Shown here in pieces: positions 1 to 6,890 of a stretch of DNA of 18,403 bases (its first letter is position 1; each line of letters starts with the position of its first letter). The translations under genes were made by a program, and so were the position numbers. The notes beneath the pieces were generated by a model. It did no database searches. It was not told the origin of the DNA and saw only the letters and a list, made by a program, of their open reading frames with translations. The DNA is from Paracoccaceae bacterium (GTDB lineage: Bacteria; Pseudomonadota; Alphaproteobacteria; Rhodobacterales; Rhodobacteraceae), in NCBI GenBank assembly GCA_007129775.1, contig SKUV01000164.1, positions 1 through 18,403 of the forward strand, read 5' to 3'.

Positions 1-649
1 CACGGTCCTCTGCTGTGGCGTCGGGTCCGGGCTCGTCTTTTGCGGCGAGGGCAGCGCCGGCTGCGGCGGCGCCTGCGCCCGCAGCTGCGGTTGTCGCGCC
101 CCAGGGGCCGGCGGTGTCGCCGGCCGCTTTGTCATCGCGCGCCGAGGCGCTTTCCGGGGCGCCCTCACCGTCGCCGGGGGATGCTTCGGGCACAGCGGCG
201 GCGTCGGGGGCGGCTTGCCGACCTTCTGTCGCCTCCGACGCAGATGCATCCGCGGTATCTTCGGTCGCGCTATCGGAGCCGTCCGTGGGCTCGGTCTTGG
301 TTTCGGGCTCGGCATCCTTGGTCGCCGTTTCCCCTGCCGGTTCTGTCCGGGCTTGCGGAGGTGTATCGCCTTCGAGCGCCTTTGCTGGTGCTGCGTCCGT
401 TACGGCTCCCTCCGCTGCGTTCGCTACGGCGTCCGTTTCAGCCACGCCGGTGCCGTCTTCGGGTCCGGCTGTGGGCCTGCCTTCGTCAGCTTCCGCGCGC
501 GGGTCTGTCGCGGGACTGTCCGCCGTGGCAGGCGCGTCGGTGTCGGCCGCGGCCGCAGTGTCCGGCGTGGTGGCATTCGAAGCAGGCGATCCCTCGTCTT
601 TCTTGCGGCCCCTGCGCGCTTCGCCCGCCGGCTTTTTCGGTCCTGCCAC
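1..649 (-). CDS. COG4223/mitofilin-like protein, N-terminal part (runs off the window)
   Basis: An open frame of 216 codons on the minus strand continues past base 1. The chosen start is a GTG at 649, giving MAGPKKPAGEARRG; an AAGG lies 8 bases upstream. A second in-frame GTG at 658 is possible, and an in-frame TGA at 682-680 sets the upstream limit. The visible protein is basic for about 20 residues, then about 190 residues rich in Ala, Asp, Glu, Thr and Pro, as expected of a disordered region. No clear membrane segment appears in the visible part, although the Ala/Gly-rich stretch near residues 185-205 may precede one. In Rhodobacteraceae, an acidic protein with a C-terminal mitofilin-like domain (COG4223) commonly follows hemD. 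The identification rests on that position and composition, because the diagnostic C-terminal domain is outside the window. The 82-base gap after hemD fits co-transcription. An opposite-strand frame here is a composition shadow. Confidence 0.6.
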   Translation of the reverse strand, partial: MAGPKKPAGEARRGRKKDEGSPASNATTPDTAAAADTDAPATADSPATDPRAEADEGRPTAGPEDGTGVAETDAVANAAEGAVTDAAPAKALEGDTPPQARTEPAGETATKDAEPETKTEPTDGSDSATEDTADASASEATEGRQAAPDAAAVPEASPGDGEGAPESASARDDKAAGDTAGPWGATTAAAGAGAAAAGAALAAKDEPGPDATAEDR

Positions 650-731
650 TTCGATCACCTTCCACTTCGTTTCCGGCCGTCAGGTGGGCCGAACACCGTG
701 CATGCAAGTCTGGACTGACACATTCTGCGCA

Positions 732-1526
732 TCAACCCCTGTTCCCTGCAATGATTCCCGACAGGGCGTCAAGCATGGCGGCGCTGTTGGGGTGCGCGGA
801 AACGACTGGTGCCTCGGGCCGCAGCGCCTGCCACGCGCGCGCGGCGGCATTGCTGATCGCCACCGGGTACAGCGGCGCCTGCGCCCCCGCGGCGCCTTCG
901 GCGCAGAGGGTCGCTGTGCGCGGTGAAAAAAGCGGCAAAAGCACCGGTTCCGTGGCCTCCAGAACCCGCAGCGCCTCGGGCGAGAGTGGCCGCGCGAGTT
1001 GATCATAAACGATCGCTGCCGTGCAGGGCAGCCCGGCGGCGCTGAGCCTCGGGGGCAGATCGCCGCGCGCATGGGCGCCGCGCAGATGCAGCAGCGGGCC
1101 CTCCGGCCGCGTTTCGAGAAGTAGCCGCAAGAGCGCCTCGGCATCGCCGCCCTCATCCGCGGCAGAGAAGACCGTGCCGAAACCCGCCCGGCGGGCGGCC
1201 TCGGCCGTGCGGTTGCCGACAGACCAGACCGGCAGGCCGTATGCCTGCGCAGGCGCGTCTTCGGCAAAGGCCGCAACGCCGTTTTCAGAGGTAAAGATCA
1301 GCCCGGCATAATCGAACGGCCGAAGCAGGAGCCGCCGCGGCACGATTTCGAGCACAGGCGAGATGACAACCCGCAGACCCGGCCGCGTCTCGGCCTCGGC
1401 GTCATGCCCCGCCCCGGAAAGCGAAAGGTCATCCGCCAACCGCTCCAGCGCCTCGTGCGCAAAGCGTTCGGATTGTGCTGCGGGGCGCGTCAGCAGAAGA
1501 ACGGCGCGGTCGGCTTTGGAAAGCAT
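732..1526 (-). CDS. hemD: Uroporphyrinogen-III synthase
   Basis: The 264-residue protein closes and inverts ring D of hydroxymethylbilane to give uroporphyrinogen III, the branch-point precursor of haem, sirohaem, cobalamin and bacteriochlorophyll; it is cytosolic. Family marks seen are the N-terminal VLLLTRPAAQSERFA, the segment FTSENGVAAFAE, the central WSVGNRTAEAARRAGF and the later LLHLRGAHARGDLP and LFSPRTA. The start is the ATG at 1526 (MLSKADRAV), with an AGGGGG stretch just upstream. The open frame extends much further upstream, but that extension runs antisense through tsaD and looks like translated shadow. The length is usual for the family. HemC, which makes its substrate, is not adjacent. 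The gene is divergent from tsaD and is followed in the same direction by the COG4223-like gene. Confidence 0.9.
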   Translation of the reverse strand: MLSKADRAVLLLTRPAAQSERFAHEALERLADDLSLSGAGHDAEAETRPGLRVVISPVLEIVPRRLLLRPFDYAGLIFTSENGVAAFAEDAPAQAYGLPVWSVGNRTAEAARRAGFGTVFSAADEGGDAEALLRLLLETRPEGPLLHLRGAHARGDLPPRLSAAGLPCTAAIVYDQLARPLSPEALRVLEATEPVLLPLFSPRTATLCAEGAAGAQAPLYPVAISNAAARAWQALRPEAPVVSAHPNSAAMLDALSGIIAGNRG

Positions 1527-1660
1527 CGTGGCCCCCTGACGGGTCCGGGCGGGCGCTGCGCGCGCGACATCGCGGCCAGCAAGGCCGGGGGGCGGTGCCG
1601 GCCACCCCGGGGGCAGCAATGGCGGCGAGAGCCCGGAAGCATTGTTTCCCCCCGGCGCCG

Positions 1661-1689
1661 GTGCTACCCCGGCAATGTGGCCCTTGCAA
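1661..1689 (-). promoter_or_regulatory. Possible hemD promoter
   Basis: On the minus strand, TTGCAA (1689-1684) is followed after 17 bases by TAGCAC (1666-1661). The -35 match is good and the -10 match is poor. It lies in the 198-base divergent gap between hemD and tsaD, about 135 bases before the hemD ATG. Alphaproteobacterial promoters are weakly conserved, so this is only a candidate. Confidence 0.25.
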
Positions 1690-1724
1690 CCCTGCTCCGG
1701 CGGGCCACTGGCGGCCCGGTGAAG

Positions 1725-2831
1725 ATGCCTGACACTCTGACGATCCTCGGAATTGAAAGCAGTTGCGACGACACAGCCGCGGCGGTGGTGCGTGGGCCGC
1801 GCGTGGGGGAGGGCGGCGGCACGATCCTGTCCAATGTGGTGGCCGCCCAGACCGACCTGCACGCGGCTTTCGGCGGCATCGTCCCCGAGATCGCCGCGCG
1901 GGCCCATGCCGAGAAACTGGACCTTTGCGTCGAGGCGGCGCTGGCACAGGCCGGGCTGGGGCTGCAGGAAATCGACGCCGTCGCGGTCACCGCCGGGCCG
2001 GGGCTGATCGGCGGGGTGCTGGCCGGGGTGATGTGCGCCAAGGGCATTGCCGCGGGCGCCGGCCTGCCGCTGGTGGGCGTGAACCATCTGGCCGGGCACG
2101 CCCTGACACCGCGACTCACCGACGGGCTGGGCTTTCCCTATCTGATGCTGCTGGTTTCGGGCGGGCATTGCCAGTTTCTGCTGGTGCAGGGGGCGGAGGA
2201 TTTCCGACGCCTCGGCGGCACGATCGACGACGCACCGGGCGAGGCGTTCGACAAGACGGCCAAACTGCTGGGCCTGCCGCAACCCGGCGGGCCGTCGGTG
2301 GAGGCCGAGGCCCGGGCAGGCGATGCGGGCCGCTTTGCCTTTCCGCGTCCGCTGCTCGACAGGCCGGGCTGCGATATGTCCTTCTCGGGGCTGAAGACCG
2401 CGCTTCTGCGCGCCCGCGACGAGCTGGTGGAGGTGCAGGGCGGGCTGCGCCGGCAGGATCGCGCCGATCTCTGCGCCGGGTTTCAGGCCGCGGTGGCCGC
2501 GGTGCTGGCCGAAAAGACCCGCCGCGCGCTAAGGGCCGGGGCCGAGGCACTGGCAGCGCCGGTTCCGGCGCTGGCGGTGGGGGGGGGCGTGGCCGCGAAC
2601 CGCCAACTGCGCGCGGCGCTGGAGCATGTGGCGCATGAGGCCGGCACGCGGTTCCTTGCGCCACCGCTGGCGCTGTGCACCGACAACGCGGCGATGATCG
2701 CATGGGCGGGACTGGAGCGTTTTCGCGCCGGCGGGCGCGACGACATGCGCCTGTCTGCGCGCCCGCGCTGGCCGCTCGACCGTCAGAGCCCGGCGCTGCT
2801 GGGTAGCGGGCGCAGGGGGGCCAAGGCATGA
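1725..2831 (+). CDS. tsaD: tRNA N6-adenosine threonylcarbamoyltransferase TsaD (Gcp/Kae1/YgjD family)
   Basis: TsaD transfers the threonylcarbamoyl group from TC-AMP to A37 of ANN-decoding tRNAs (t6A), working with TsaB and TsaE. The 368-residue protein has the N-terminal ILGIESSCDDTAAAVV (residues 7-22), the metal-binding HLAGH (His121, His125), SGGHCQFLLV near 145-154, GGTIDDAPGEAFDK, GGGVAANRQLR and a C-terminal LCTDNAAMIAWAG. All are standard for the family, and the length is normal. The ATG at 1725 is preferred because it leads directly into the conserved N-terminus; an in-frame GTG at 1719 is the alternative, and neither has a strong ribosome-binding site. The long upstream open extension has no family similarity that I recognise. 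Its TGA overlaps the gpsA ATG by 4 bases (ATGA), so the two are probably translationally coupled. Confidence 0.95.
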   Translation: MPDTLTILGIESSCDDTAAAVVRGPRVGEGGGTILSNVVAAQTDLHAAFGGIVPEIAARAHAEKLDLCVEAALAQAGLGLQEIDAVAVTAGPGLIGGVLAGVMCAKGIAAGAGLPLVGVNHLAGHALTPRLTDGLGFPYLMLLVSGGHCQFLLVQGAEDFRRLGGTIDDAPGEAFDKTAKLLGLPQPGGPSVEAEARAGDAGRFAFPRPLLDRPGCDMSFSGLKTALLRARDELVEVQGGLRRQDRADLCAGFQAAVAAVLAEKTRRALRAGAEALAAPVPALAVGGGVAANRQLRAALEHVAHEAGTRFLAPPLALCTDNAAMIAWAGLERFRAGGRDDMRLSARPRWPLDRQSPALLGSGRRGAKA

Positions 2832-3793
2832 GCCGGATCGTGATTGCCGGCGCCGGCGCCTTCGGCACCGCGCTTGCCACGGCGCTGGCGCGCGACGGCG
2901 CGCAGGTCATGCTCTGGGCCCGCGATGCGGAGCACGCGGCAGAAATGGCCCGGGTGCGCGAGAACGCGCGGCGCCTGCCGGGTGTCAGCCTGCCCGAGGG
3001 GGTGGAGCCGACAGCCGATCTCCGCCCCAAGGGCGCCGAGGCGCTGCTGATCGCGGTGCCGATGCAGGCTATGGCCGGCTTTGTCGCCGATCATCGGACG
3101 GCGCTGGCGGGGGGGCCGCTGGTGGCCTGCTGCAAGGGCGTCGCGCTCGATACGCTGGAAGGGCCGGCAACGATGCTGGCCCGGCTGTGCGACGGGGCGG
3201 AGGTGGCGCTGTTGTCGGGGCCGGGCTTCGCTGCCGATATCGGGCGCGGGCTGCCTACGGGCATGACGCTGGCCGCCGGAGCGCCCGCGCTGGCGGAGCG
3301 GTTGCAGCGGCTGCTTTCGACCCCGGTGCTGAGGCTTTACCGCAGCACCGATCCGGTGGGGGTGGAACTGGGCGGCGCGCTGAAGAATGTGGTCGCGATC
3401 GCGGCGGGCATCGCCATCGGCGCGGGGCTGGGCGACAGCGCCCGCGCAGCGCTGATCACCCGCGGCCATGCCGAGATGCTGCGCCTCGCGCAGGCGCGCG
3501 GGGCCGAGCCCGCCACCCTGTCGGGGCTGTCGGGGTTCGGCGATCTGGTGCTGACCTGCACCTCCGAGAAATCGCGCAATTTCCGCTATGGGCAGGCGCT
3601 GGGTGCGGGCCTGACCTTTGACGCCGCCACCACGGTGGAGGGTGCTGCCACCGCCCGCGCGGTGGCGCGGCTGGCATCCGAGATCGGCGTCGAGATGCCG
3701 ATCACTGCGATGGTCGCCGCGCTTCTGGACGAACGGCTGAGCATTGCACAGGCCGTCGAGGCGCTGCTGGCCCGGCCGCTGACCGATGAATGA
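2828..3793 (+). CDS. gpsA: Glycerol-3-phosphate dehydrogenase [NAD(P)+]
   Basis: This 321-residue cytosolic enzyme reduces dihydroxyacetone phosphate to sn-glycerol 3-phosphate, the backbone for phospholipids. The dinucleotide-binding motif GAGAFG is at residues 8-13. CCKGVALDT (101-109) carries one active-site Lys (103), and GGALKNVVAIAAGI carries the catalytic Lys186. The segment SGPGFAADI corresponds to the GPSFA box, with Gly in place of the common Ser. SGFGDLVLTCTSEKSRN, further on, is typical of the substrate-binding domain. The start overlaps the tsaD stop by 4 bases. The YCII gene begins 23 bases after the stop. Position and spacing suggest one transcript from tsaD through the EVE gene. 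Confidence 0.95.
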   Translation: MSRIVIAGAGAFGTALATALARDGAQVMLWARDAEHAAEMARVRENARRLPGVSLPEGVEPTADLRPKGAEALLIAVPMQAMAGFVADHRTALAGGPLVACCKGVALDTLEGPATMLARLCDGAEVALLSGPGFAADIGRGLPTGMTLAAGAPALAERLQRLLSTPVLRLYRSTDPVGVELGGALKNVVAIAAGIAIGAGLGDSARAALITRGHAEMLRLAQARGAEPATLSGLSGFGDLVLTCTSEKSRNFRYGQALGAGLTFDAATTVEGAATARAVARLASEIGVEMPITAMVAALLDERLSIAQAVEALLARPLTDE

Positions 3794-3816
3794 CCACTGA
3801 CCCACGGGAGGATTCC

Positions 3817-4092
3817 ATGCCCCATTACGCGCTGATCTGCATCGACAAGCCCGACAGCCTCGCGCTGCGCCAGTCCACCCGCGAGGCGCATCTGGCCTAT
3901 GTCGCCGAAACCGGTGTCGTGGTTCAGGCAGGCCCCTTTCTGGATGATGACGAGCAGATGATCGGATCGCTGCTGATCCTCGATGTGCCCGACCGCGCGG
4001 CGGCGCAGGACTGGGGCGCGAACGATCCCTATTTCCACGCCGGGCTGTTCGAGACAGTCCAGATCTACCGCTGGAAGAAGGTCGTGGGCTGA
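3817..4092 (+). CDS. YciI-like (YCII domain) protein
   Basis: A small 91-residue protein of the YCII family, a ferredoxin-like fold with a conserved His-Asp pair at a putative active site. Seen are STREAHLAYVAE (His25), AGPFLDDDEQ (39-48), a central GSLLILDVPD and the C-terminal DPYFHAGLFETVQIYRW, which together follow the family pattern. The ATG at 3817 is chosen over the in-frame ATG at 3790 because GGGAGG lies about 6 bases upstream and because family members begin right at MxxYALI. The biochemical role of most YciI proteins is unknown; some relatives are dehalogenases or isomerase-like enzymes, and no substrate can be assigned here. Its stop overlaps the EVE start by one base (TGATG). Confidence 0.9.
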   Translation: MPHYALICIDKPDSLALRQSTREAHLAYVAETGVVVQAGPFLDDDEQMIGSLLILDVPDRAAAQDWGANDPYFHAGLFETVQIYRWKKVVG

Positions 4093-4517
4093 TGGCCTTC
4101 TGGCTGATGAAATCCGAACCCGATGTCTTCGGATGGCCCGATCTGGTGGCCAGGGGCGATGCGGGCGAGGAATGGGACGGCGTGCGGAATTATCAGGCCC
4201 GCAACAACATGCGCGCGATGGAAGTGGGGGATCTGGCGTTCTTCTACCATTCCCGCAGCGAAACCGCCGTGGTCGGCATCGCCGAGGTGATCGCGCCGGC
4301 CCATCCCGACAGCACCACAGACGATCCGCGCTGGGAATGCGTGGACATCCGCGCCAAGGCCCCGTTGCCGCGCCCGGTCACACTGGCCGAGATCAAGGCC
4401 GAGCCCCGGCTGGCGGAGATGGTGCTGGTCAGGAATTCGCGCCTGTCGGTGCAGCCCGTGCTGCCCGAGGAATGGCACATCGTCTGCGCCATGGGCGGCG
4501 TGGCAGAGGCGGGCTGA
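4092..4517 (+). CDS. EVE domain protein (thymocyte nuclear protein 1-like)
   Basis: This 141-residue protein is a nearly complete single EVE domain (PUA-like fold). Seen are the opening FWLMKSEPDVFGW, WDGVRNYQARNNMRAM (about 34-49), VGDLAFFYHSRSE, and VVGIAEVIAPAHPD followed by WECVDIRA. The C-terminal part has LVRNSRLSVQPVLPEEW. EVE proteins belong to the superfamily that binds modified bases in DNA or RNA, including YTH and ASCH domains. Human THYN1 is a relative, and the bacterial function is largely unproven. The start ATG overlaps the YCII stop, and no downstream gene follows on this strand. Co-location with tsaD may hint at an RNA-related role, but that is inference. Confidence 0.9.
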   Translation: MAFWLMKSEPDVFGWPDLVARGDAGEEWDGVRNYQARNNMRAMEVGDLAFFYHSRSETAVVGIAEVIAPAHPDSTTDDPRWECVDIRAKAPLPRPVTLAEIKAEPRLAEMVLVRNSRLSVQPVLPEEWHIVCAMGGVAEAG

Positions 4518-4873
4518 GGCCGGGAATTTGCGGGGGCCGGCCCGGCCTGGGCAGCGGCGCTGCAGCTCCGGGCGTCGCCGGGTTGGGGGCGTTCGCGCGT
4601 TCGGCATGCAGATTGCCCCGTGCGCCGATCCGTTCCGCCCGCGAAATACGGGTGAGCCGGGAAATCGAGGCTGACGGGGCGCGGCAGGCCGGAAAGAAAC
4701 AGATGGGGGGCCCGCAGACGCTAGGCCCCCCATCCCCCACGATGCACCCCTGCACCACATGTTATGGAAGGCGTCGAGCGTCCTGCCCGTCACAGGCAAT
4801 CTGCCCGCAAACGCCGCTGCGGGCAAATGCATAATACCCCGGATTTTCTGCGAATACGGCTCGCCTTGTGGAT
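4518..4873. other. Gene-free stretch between two convergent genes, with two hairpins
   Basis: The 356 bases separate the ends of the EVE gene (plus) and the DUF2853 gene (minus). No frame here resembles a protein I recognise. Two perfect inverted repeats are present: TGCCCGCA (4802-4809) with TGCGGGCA (4818-4825), and an 11-bp stem at 4702-4734. On the minus strand a TATTAT box (4836-4831) directly precedes the first hairpin, so the segment down to about 4690 could be a short transcript as well as a long DUF2853 3' UTR. Bases 4518-4690 show nothing definite, and no terminator with a T run is visible for the EVE operon. Confidence 0.6.
4690..4734 (-). terminator. Probable intrinsic terminator, minus strand
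   Basis: GATGGGGGGCC (4702-4712) and GGCCCCCCATC (4724-4734) form a perfect 11-bp stem with an 11-base loop. On the minus strand the stem is followed by TGTTTCTTTCC, which is rich in T but interrupted. On the plus strand the sequence after the stem is CCCCACG, so termination fits only minus-strand transcripts, either DUF2853 read-through or a short local RNA. It lies about 140 bases past the DUF2853 stop. Confidence 0.55.
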
Positions 4874-5215
4874 TCAGGCGTAAACCGATTCCCGGGCGAA
4901 ATGCCGGGTCAGCAGATAATAGACCACGGCGCGATACTTGTTGCGCTCGGAGCGGCCGTAGGTCTCCATCACCTTGTCGATGGCCGTGTCCAGCTCGGGC
5001 CCGTTGGGCAGGCCAAGCTTGCGCATCAGAAAGTTGCGCTTGACGGTTTCCAGCTCGTGCGGCTGGGTCGCGGCCACCGTTGCCGCGTCCGCGTCATAGA
5101 TCGAAGGGCCGCAGCCGATCGTCACCTTCGTCAGAAGCGCCATGTCGGGCTCCACCCCGCATTTTTCGCGCAAATCTCTTGCATAGCGTTCGATCAGTTC
5201 GGCGCGTCGACCCAT
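4874..5215 (-). CDS. DUF2853 family protein
   Basis: A 113-residue protein that I recognise as DUF2853, common in Alphaproteobacteria. Seen are the N-terminal RRAELIERYARDLREKCGV, then KVTIGCGPSIYDADAATVA, LETVKRNFLMRKLGL, and the C-terminal GRSERNKYRAVVYYLL and HFARESVYA. It is soluble and mostly helical by appearance, with no signal peptide or membrane segment. The function is unknown. The start is the ATG at 5215 because GGAGG lies 8 bases upstream; the ATG at 5230 would add MEDEG, whose codons contain that ribosome-binding site. It lies 141 bases downstream of ahcY in the same direction, but an intrinsic terminator between them argues for its own promoter. Confidence 0.85.
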   Translation of the reverse strand: MGRRAELIERYARDLREKCGVEPDMALLTKVTIGCGPSIYDADAATVAATQPHELETVKRNFLMRKLGLPNGPELDTAIDKVMETYGRSERNKYRAVVYYLLTRHFARESVYA

Positions 5216-5299
5216 TCCTTCGTCCTCCATCTCACCATTTACCCGGGCGGCGTCGCGAAGCCCGGCGCGATTAAAGGTGGTCTGGAGCGAAAACTAAAG

Positions 5300-5332
5300 A
5301 AAAAAAAGCCCGCCCCGGTGCTCGGAGCGGGC
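5300..5332 (-). terminator. Intrinsic terminator of ahcY
   Basis: On the minus strand, GCCCGCTCC and GGGGCGGGC form a 9-bp stem (one G-T pair) around a 7-base loop and are followed by eight T residues and then CTTT. It begins 24 bases after the ahcY stop, a textbook arrangement. Confidence 0.9.
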
Positions 5333-5356
5333 CTTGGCGAGGCGATGCGTTCGCGG

Positions 5357-6751
5357 TCAGTAGCGGTAATGCTCGGGCTTGAAGGGGCCATCGGCGGCGA
5401 CGCCGATATAACTTGCCTGCTCCGGGCGCAGTTCGGTCAGGCGCGCGCCGACCTTGGCCAGATGCAGCCGCGCGACCTTTTCATCCAGATGCTTGGGCAG
5501 CACATAGACCTTGTTGTCATACTGATCGCCCTTGGTCCAAAGCTCGATCTGGGCAAGCACCTGATTGGTAAAGCTCGCCGACATCACGAAGCTGGGGTGG
5601 CCGGTGGCGTTGCCGAGGTTCAGCAGCCGACCCTCGGACAGCAGGATGATGCGGTTGCCCGAGGGCATCTCGATCATGTCCACCTGATCCTTGATGTTGG
5701 TCCATTTGTGGTTCTTCAGCGCGGCCACCTGAATCTCGTTGTCGAAATGGCCGATGTTGCCGACGATGGCCATGTCCTTCATCTCGCGCATGTGCTCGAC
5801 GCGAATCACATCCTTGTTGCCGGTGGTGGTGATGAAGATGTCGGCATCGCTGACCGTATCCTCCAGCGTCACCACCTCGAAACCGTCCATCGCAGCCTGC
5901 AGCGCGCAGATCGGGTCGATCTCGGTCACCTTCACGCGGGCACCTGCGCCGCGCAGCGATGCGGCAGAGCCCTTGCCCACATCGCCATAGCCGCAGACCA
6001 CGGCGACCTTGCCGGCCATCATCGTGTCGGTGGCGCGGCGGATACCATCGACGAGAGATTCCTTGCAGCCGTATTTGTTGTCGAATTTCGACTTGGTGAC
6101 GGAGTCGTTGACGTTGATCGCCGGAAAAGGCAGATGGCCCTTGTCCATCATCTGGTAAAGGCGGTGCACGCCGGTGGTGGTTTCCTCGGTCACGCCCTTG
6201 ATCATGTGGCGCTGGCGCACGAACCAGCCGGGGCTGGCGGCCATGCGCTTGCGGATCTGGGCAAAGAGGTATTCCTCTTCCTCGCTGGTGGGAGTGGCGA
6301 TCAGATCGGTCTCGCCCTCCTCGACCCGCGCGCCCATCAGGATGTAAAGCGTCGCATCCCCGCCGTCATCGAGGATCATGTTGGCGCCGCCCTCCTCGAA
6401 GTGAAAGATCCGGTCGGCGTAATCCCAGTATTCCTCCAGCGTCTCGCCCTTCACGGCAAAGACGGGCACGCCGGCCTCGGCGATGGCGGCAGCGGCGTGG
6501 TCCTGGGTGGAAAAGATGTTGCACGAGGCCCAGCGCACATCGGCGCCCAGTGCCGTCAGCGTCTCGATCAGCACTGCGGTCTGGATGGTCATGTGCAGCG
6601 AGCCAGCGATCCGCGCGCCTTTGAGCGGCTTGGCTTCGCCGAATTCCTCGCGCAGGGCCATCAGGCCGGGCATCTCTGTTTCGGCGATATCCAGTTCCTT
6701 GCGGCCGTATGCTGCAAGCGAAATGTCCTTGACGATATGGTCGTGCTTCAT
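5357..6751 (-). CDS. ahcY: Adenosylhomocysteinase (S-adenosyl-L-homocysteine hydrolase)
   Basis: This 464-residue cytosolic enzyme uses bound NAD to hydrolyse S-adenosylhomocysteine to adenosine and homocysteine, relieving product inhibition of methyltransferases. Seen are SLHMTIQTAVLIETL (51-65), NIFSTQDHAAAAI (78-90), the catalytic NDSVTKSKFDN (215-225, Lys220), the NAD-binding GYGDVGKG (254-261) and the invariant C-terminal KPEHYRY. The length matches the longer bacterial and plant-type form, with its insertion at about residues 140-185. The start ATG at 6751 opens directly on family sequence; the upstream AAAAGG is a modest ribosome-binding site. It has its own probable promoter and a strong terminator, so it is likely transcribed alone. 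No methionine-cycle gene lies next to it. Confidence 0.97.
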   Translation of the reverse strand: MKHDHIVKDISLAAYGRKELDIAETEMPGLMALREEFGEAKPLKGARIAGSLHMTIQTAVLIETLTALGADVRWASCNIFSTQDHAAAAIAEAGVPVFAVKGETLEEYWDYADRIFHFEEGGANMILDDGGDATLYILMGARVEEGETDLIATPTSEEEEYLFAQIRKRMAASPGWFVRQRHMIKGVTEETTTGVHRLYQMMDKGHLPFPAINVNDSVTKSKFDNKYGCKESLVDGIRRATDTMMAGKVAVVCGYGDVGKGSAASLRGAGARVKVTEIDPICALQAAMDGFEVVTLEDTVSDADIFITTTGNKDVIRVEHMREMKDMAIVGNIGHFDNEIQVAALKNHKWTNIKDQVDMIEMPSGNRIILLSEGRLLNLGNATGHPSFVMSASFTNQVLAQIELWTKGDQYDNKVYVLPKHLDEKVARLHLAKVGARLTELRPEQASYIGVAADGPFKPEHYRY

Positions 6752-6784
6752 TGCCTTTTGGCTCCATCATGCGGTGTTGTCGTG

Positions 6785-6813
6785 CAGATAGCACCGGCAT
6801 GGCAGTGTGGCAA
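6785..6813 (-). promoter_or_regulatory. Candidate ahcY promoter
   Basis: On the minus strand TTGCCA (6813-6808, five of six matches to the -35 consensus) is separated by 17 bases from TATCTG (6790-6785, which keeps TAT). This would give a leader of roughly 25-30 bases before the ATG at 6751, too short for a riboswitch. Sequence match only. Confidence 0.35.
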
Positions 6814-6890
6814 TGTGTGCCTGCGGCTGGCCGCTGCGGCGCATTGGCGGGGGCTTTTGTCTTGTGTGGGAAAAGGGTGCCTTTCGGCGC

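Noticed and set aside
15..926. Plus-strand open frames rich in Ala/Ser and Arg
   Set aside because: They are opposite-strand readings of the acidic COG4223-like gene and the end of hemD; the minus-strand frame has sensible composition, a ribosome-binding site and context.
1527..2282. Upstream extension of the hemD frame to 516 residues
   Set aside because: The extension runs antisense to tsaD and lacks family similarity; the internal ATG at 1526 has a ribosome-binding site and opens on the conserved N-terminus.
4065..4832. Minus-strand open frames across the EVE gene and the following gap
   Set aside because: They overlap a clear EVE gene, have Pro/Arg/Ala-rich composition and no recognisable domain.
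6752..6890. SAH or SAM riboswitch in the ahcY leader
   Set aside because: I looked for the conserved cores of SAH, SAM-II and SAM/SAH riboswitches and found none, and the probable promoter leaves a leader of only about 25-30 bases.
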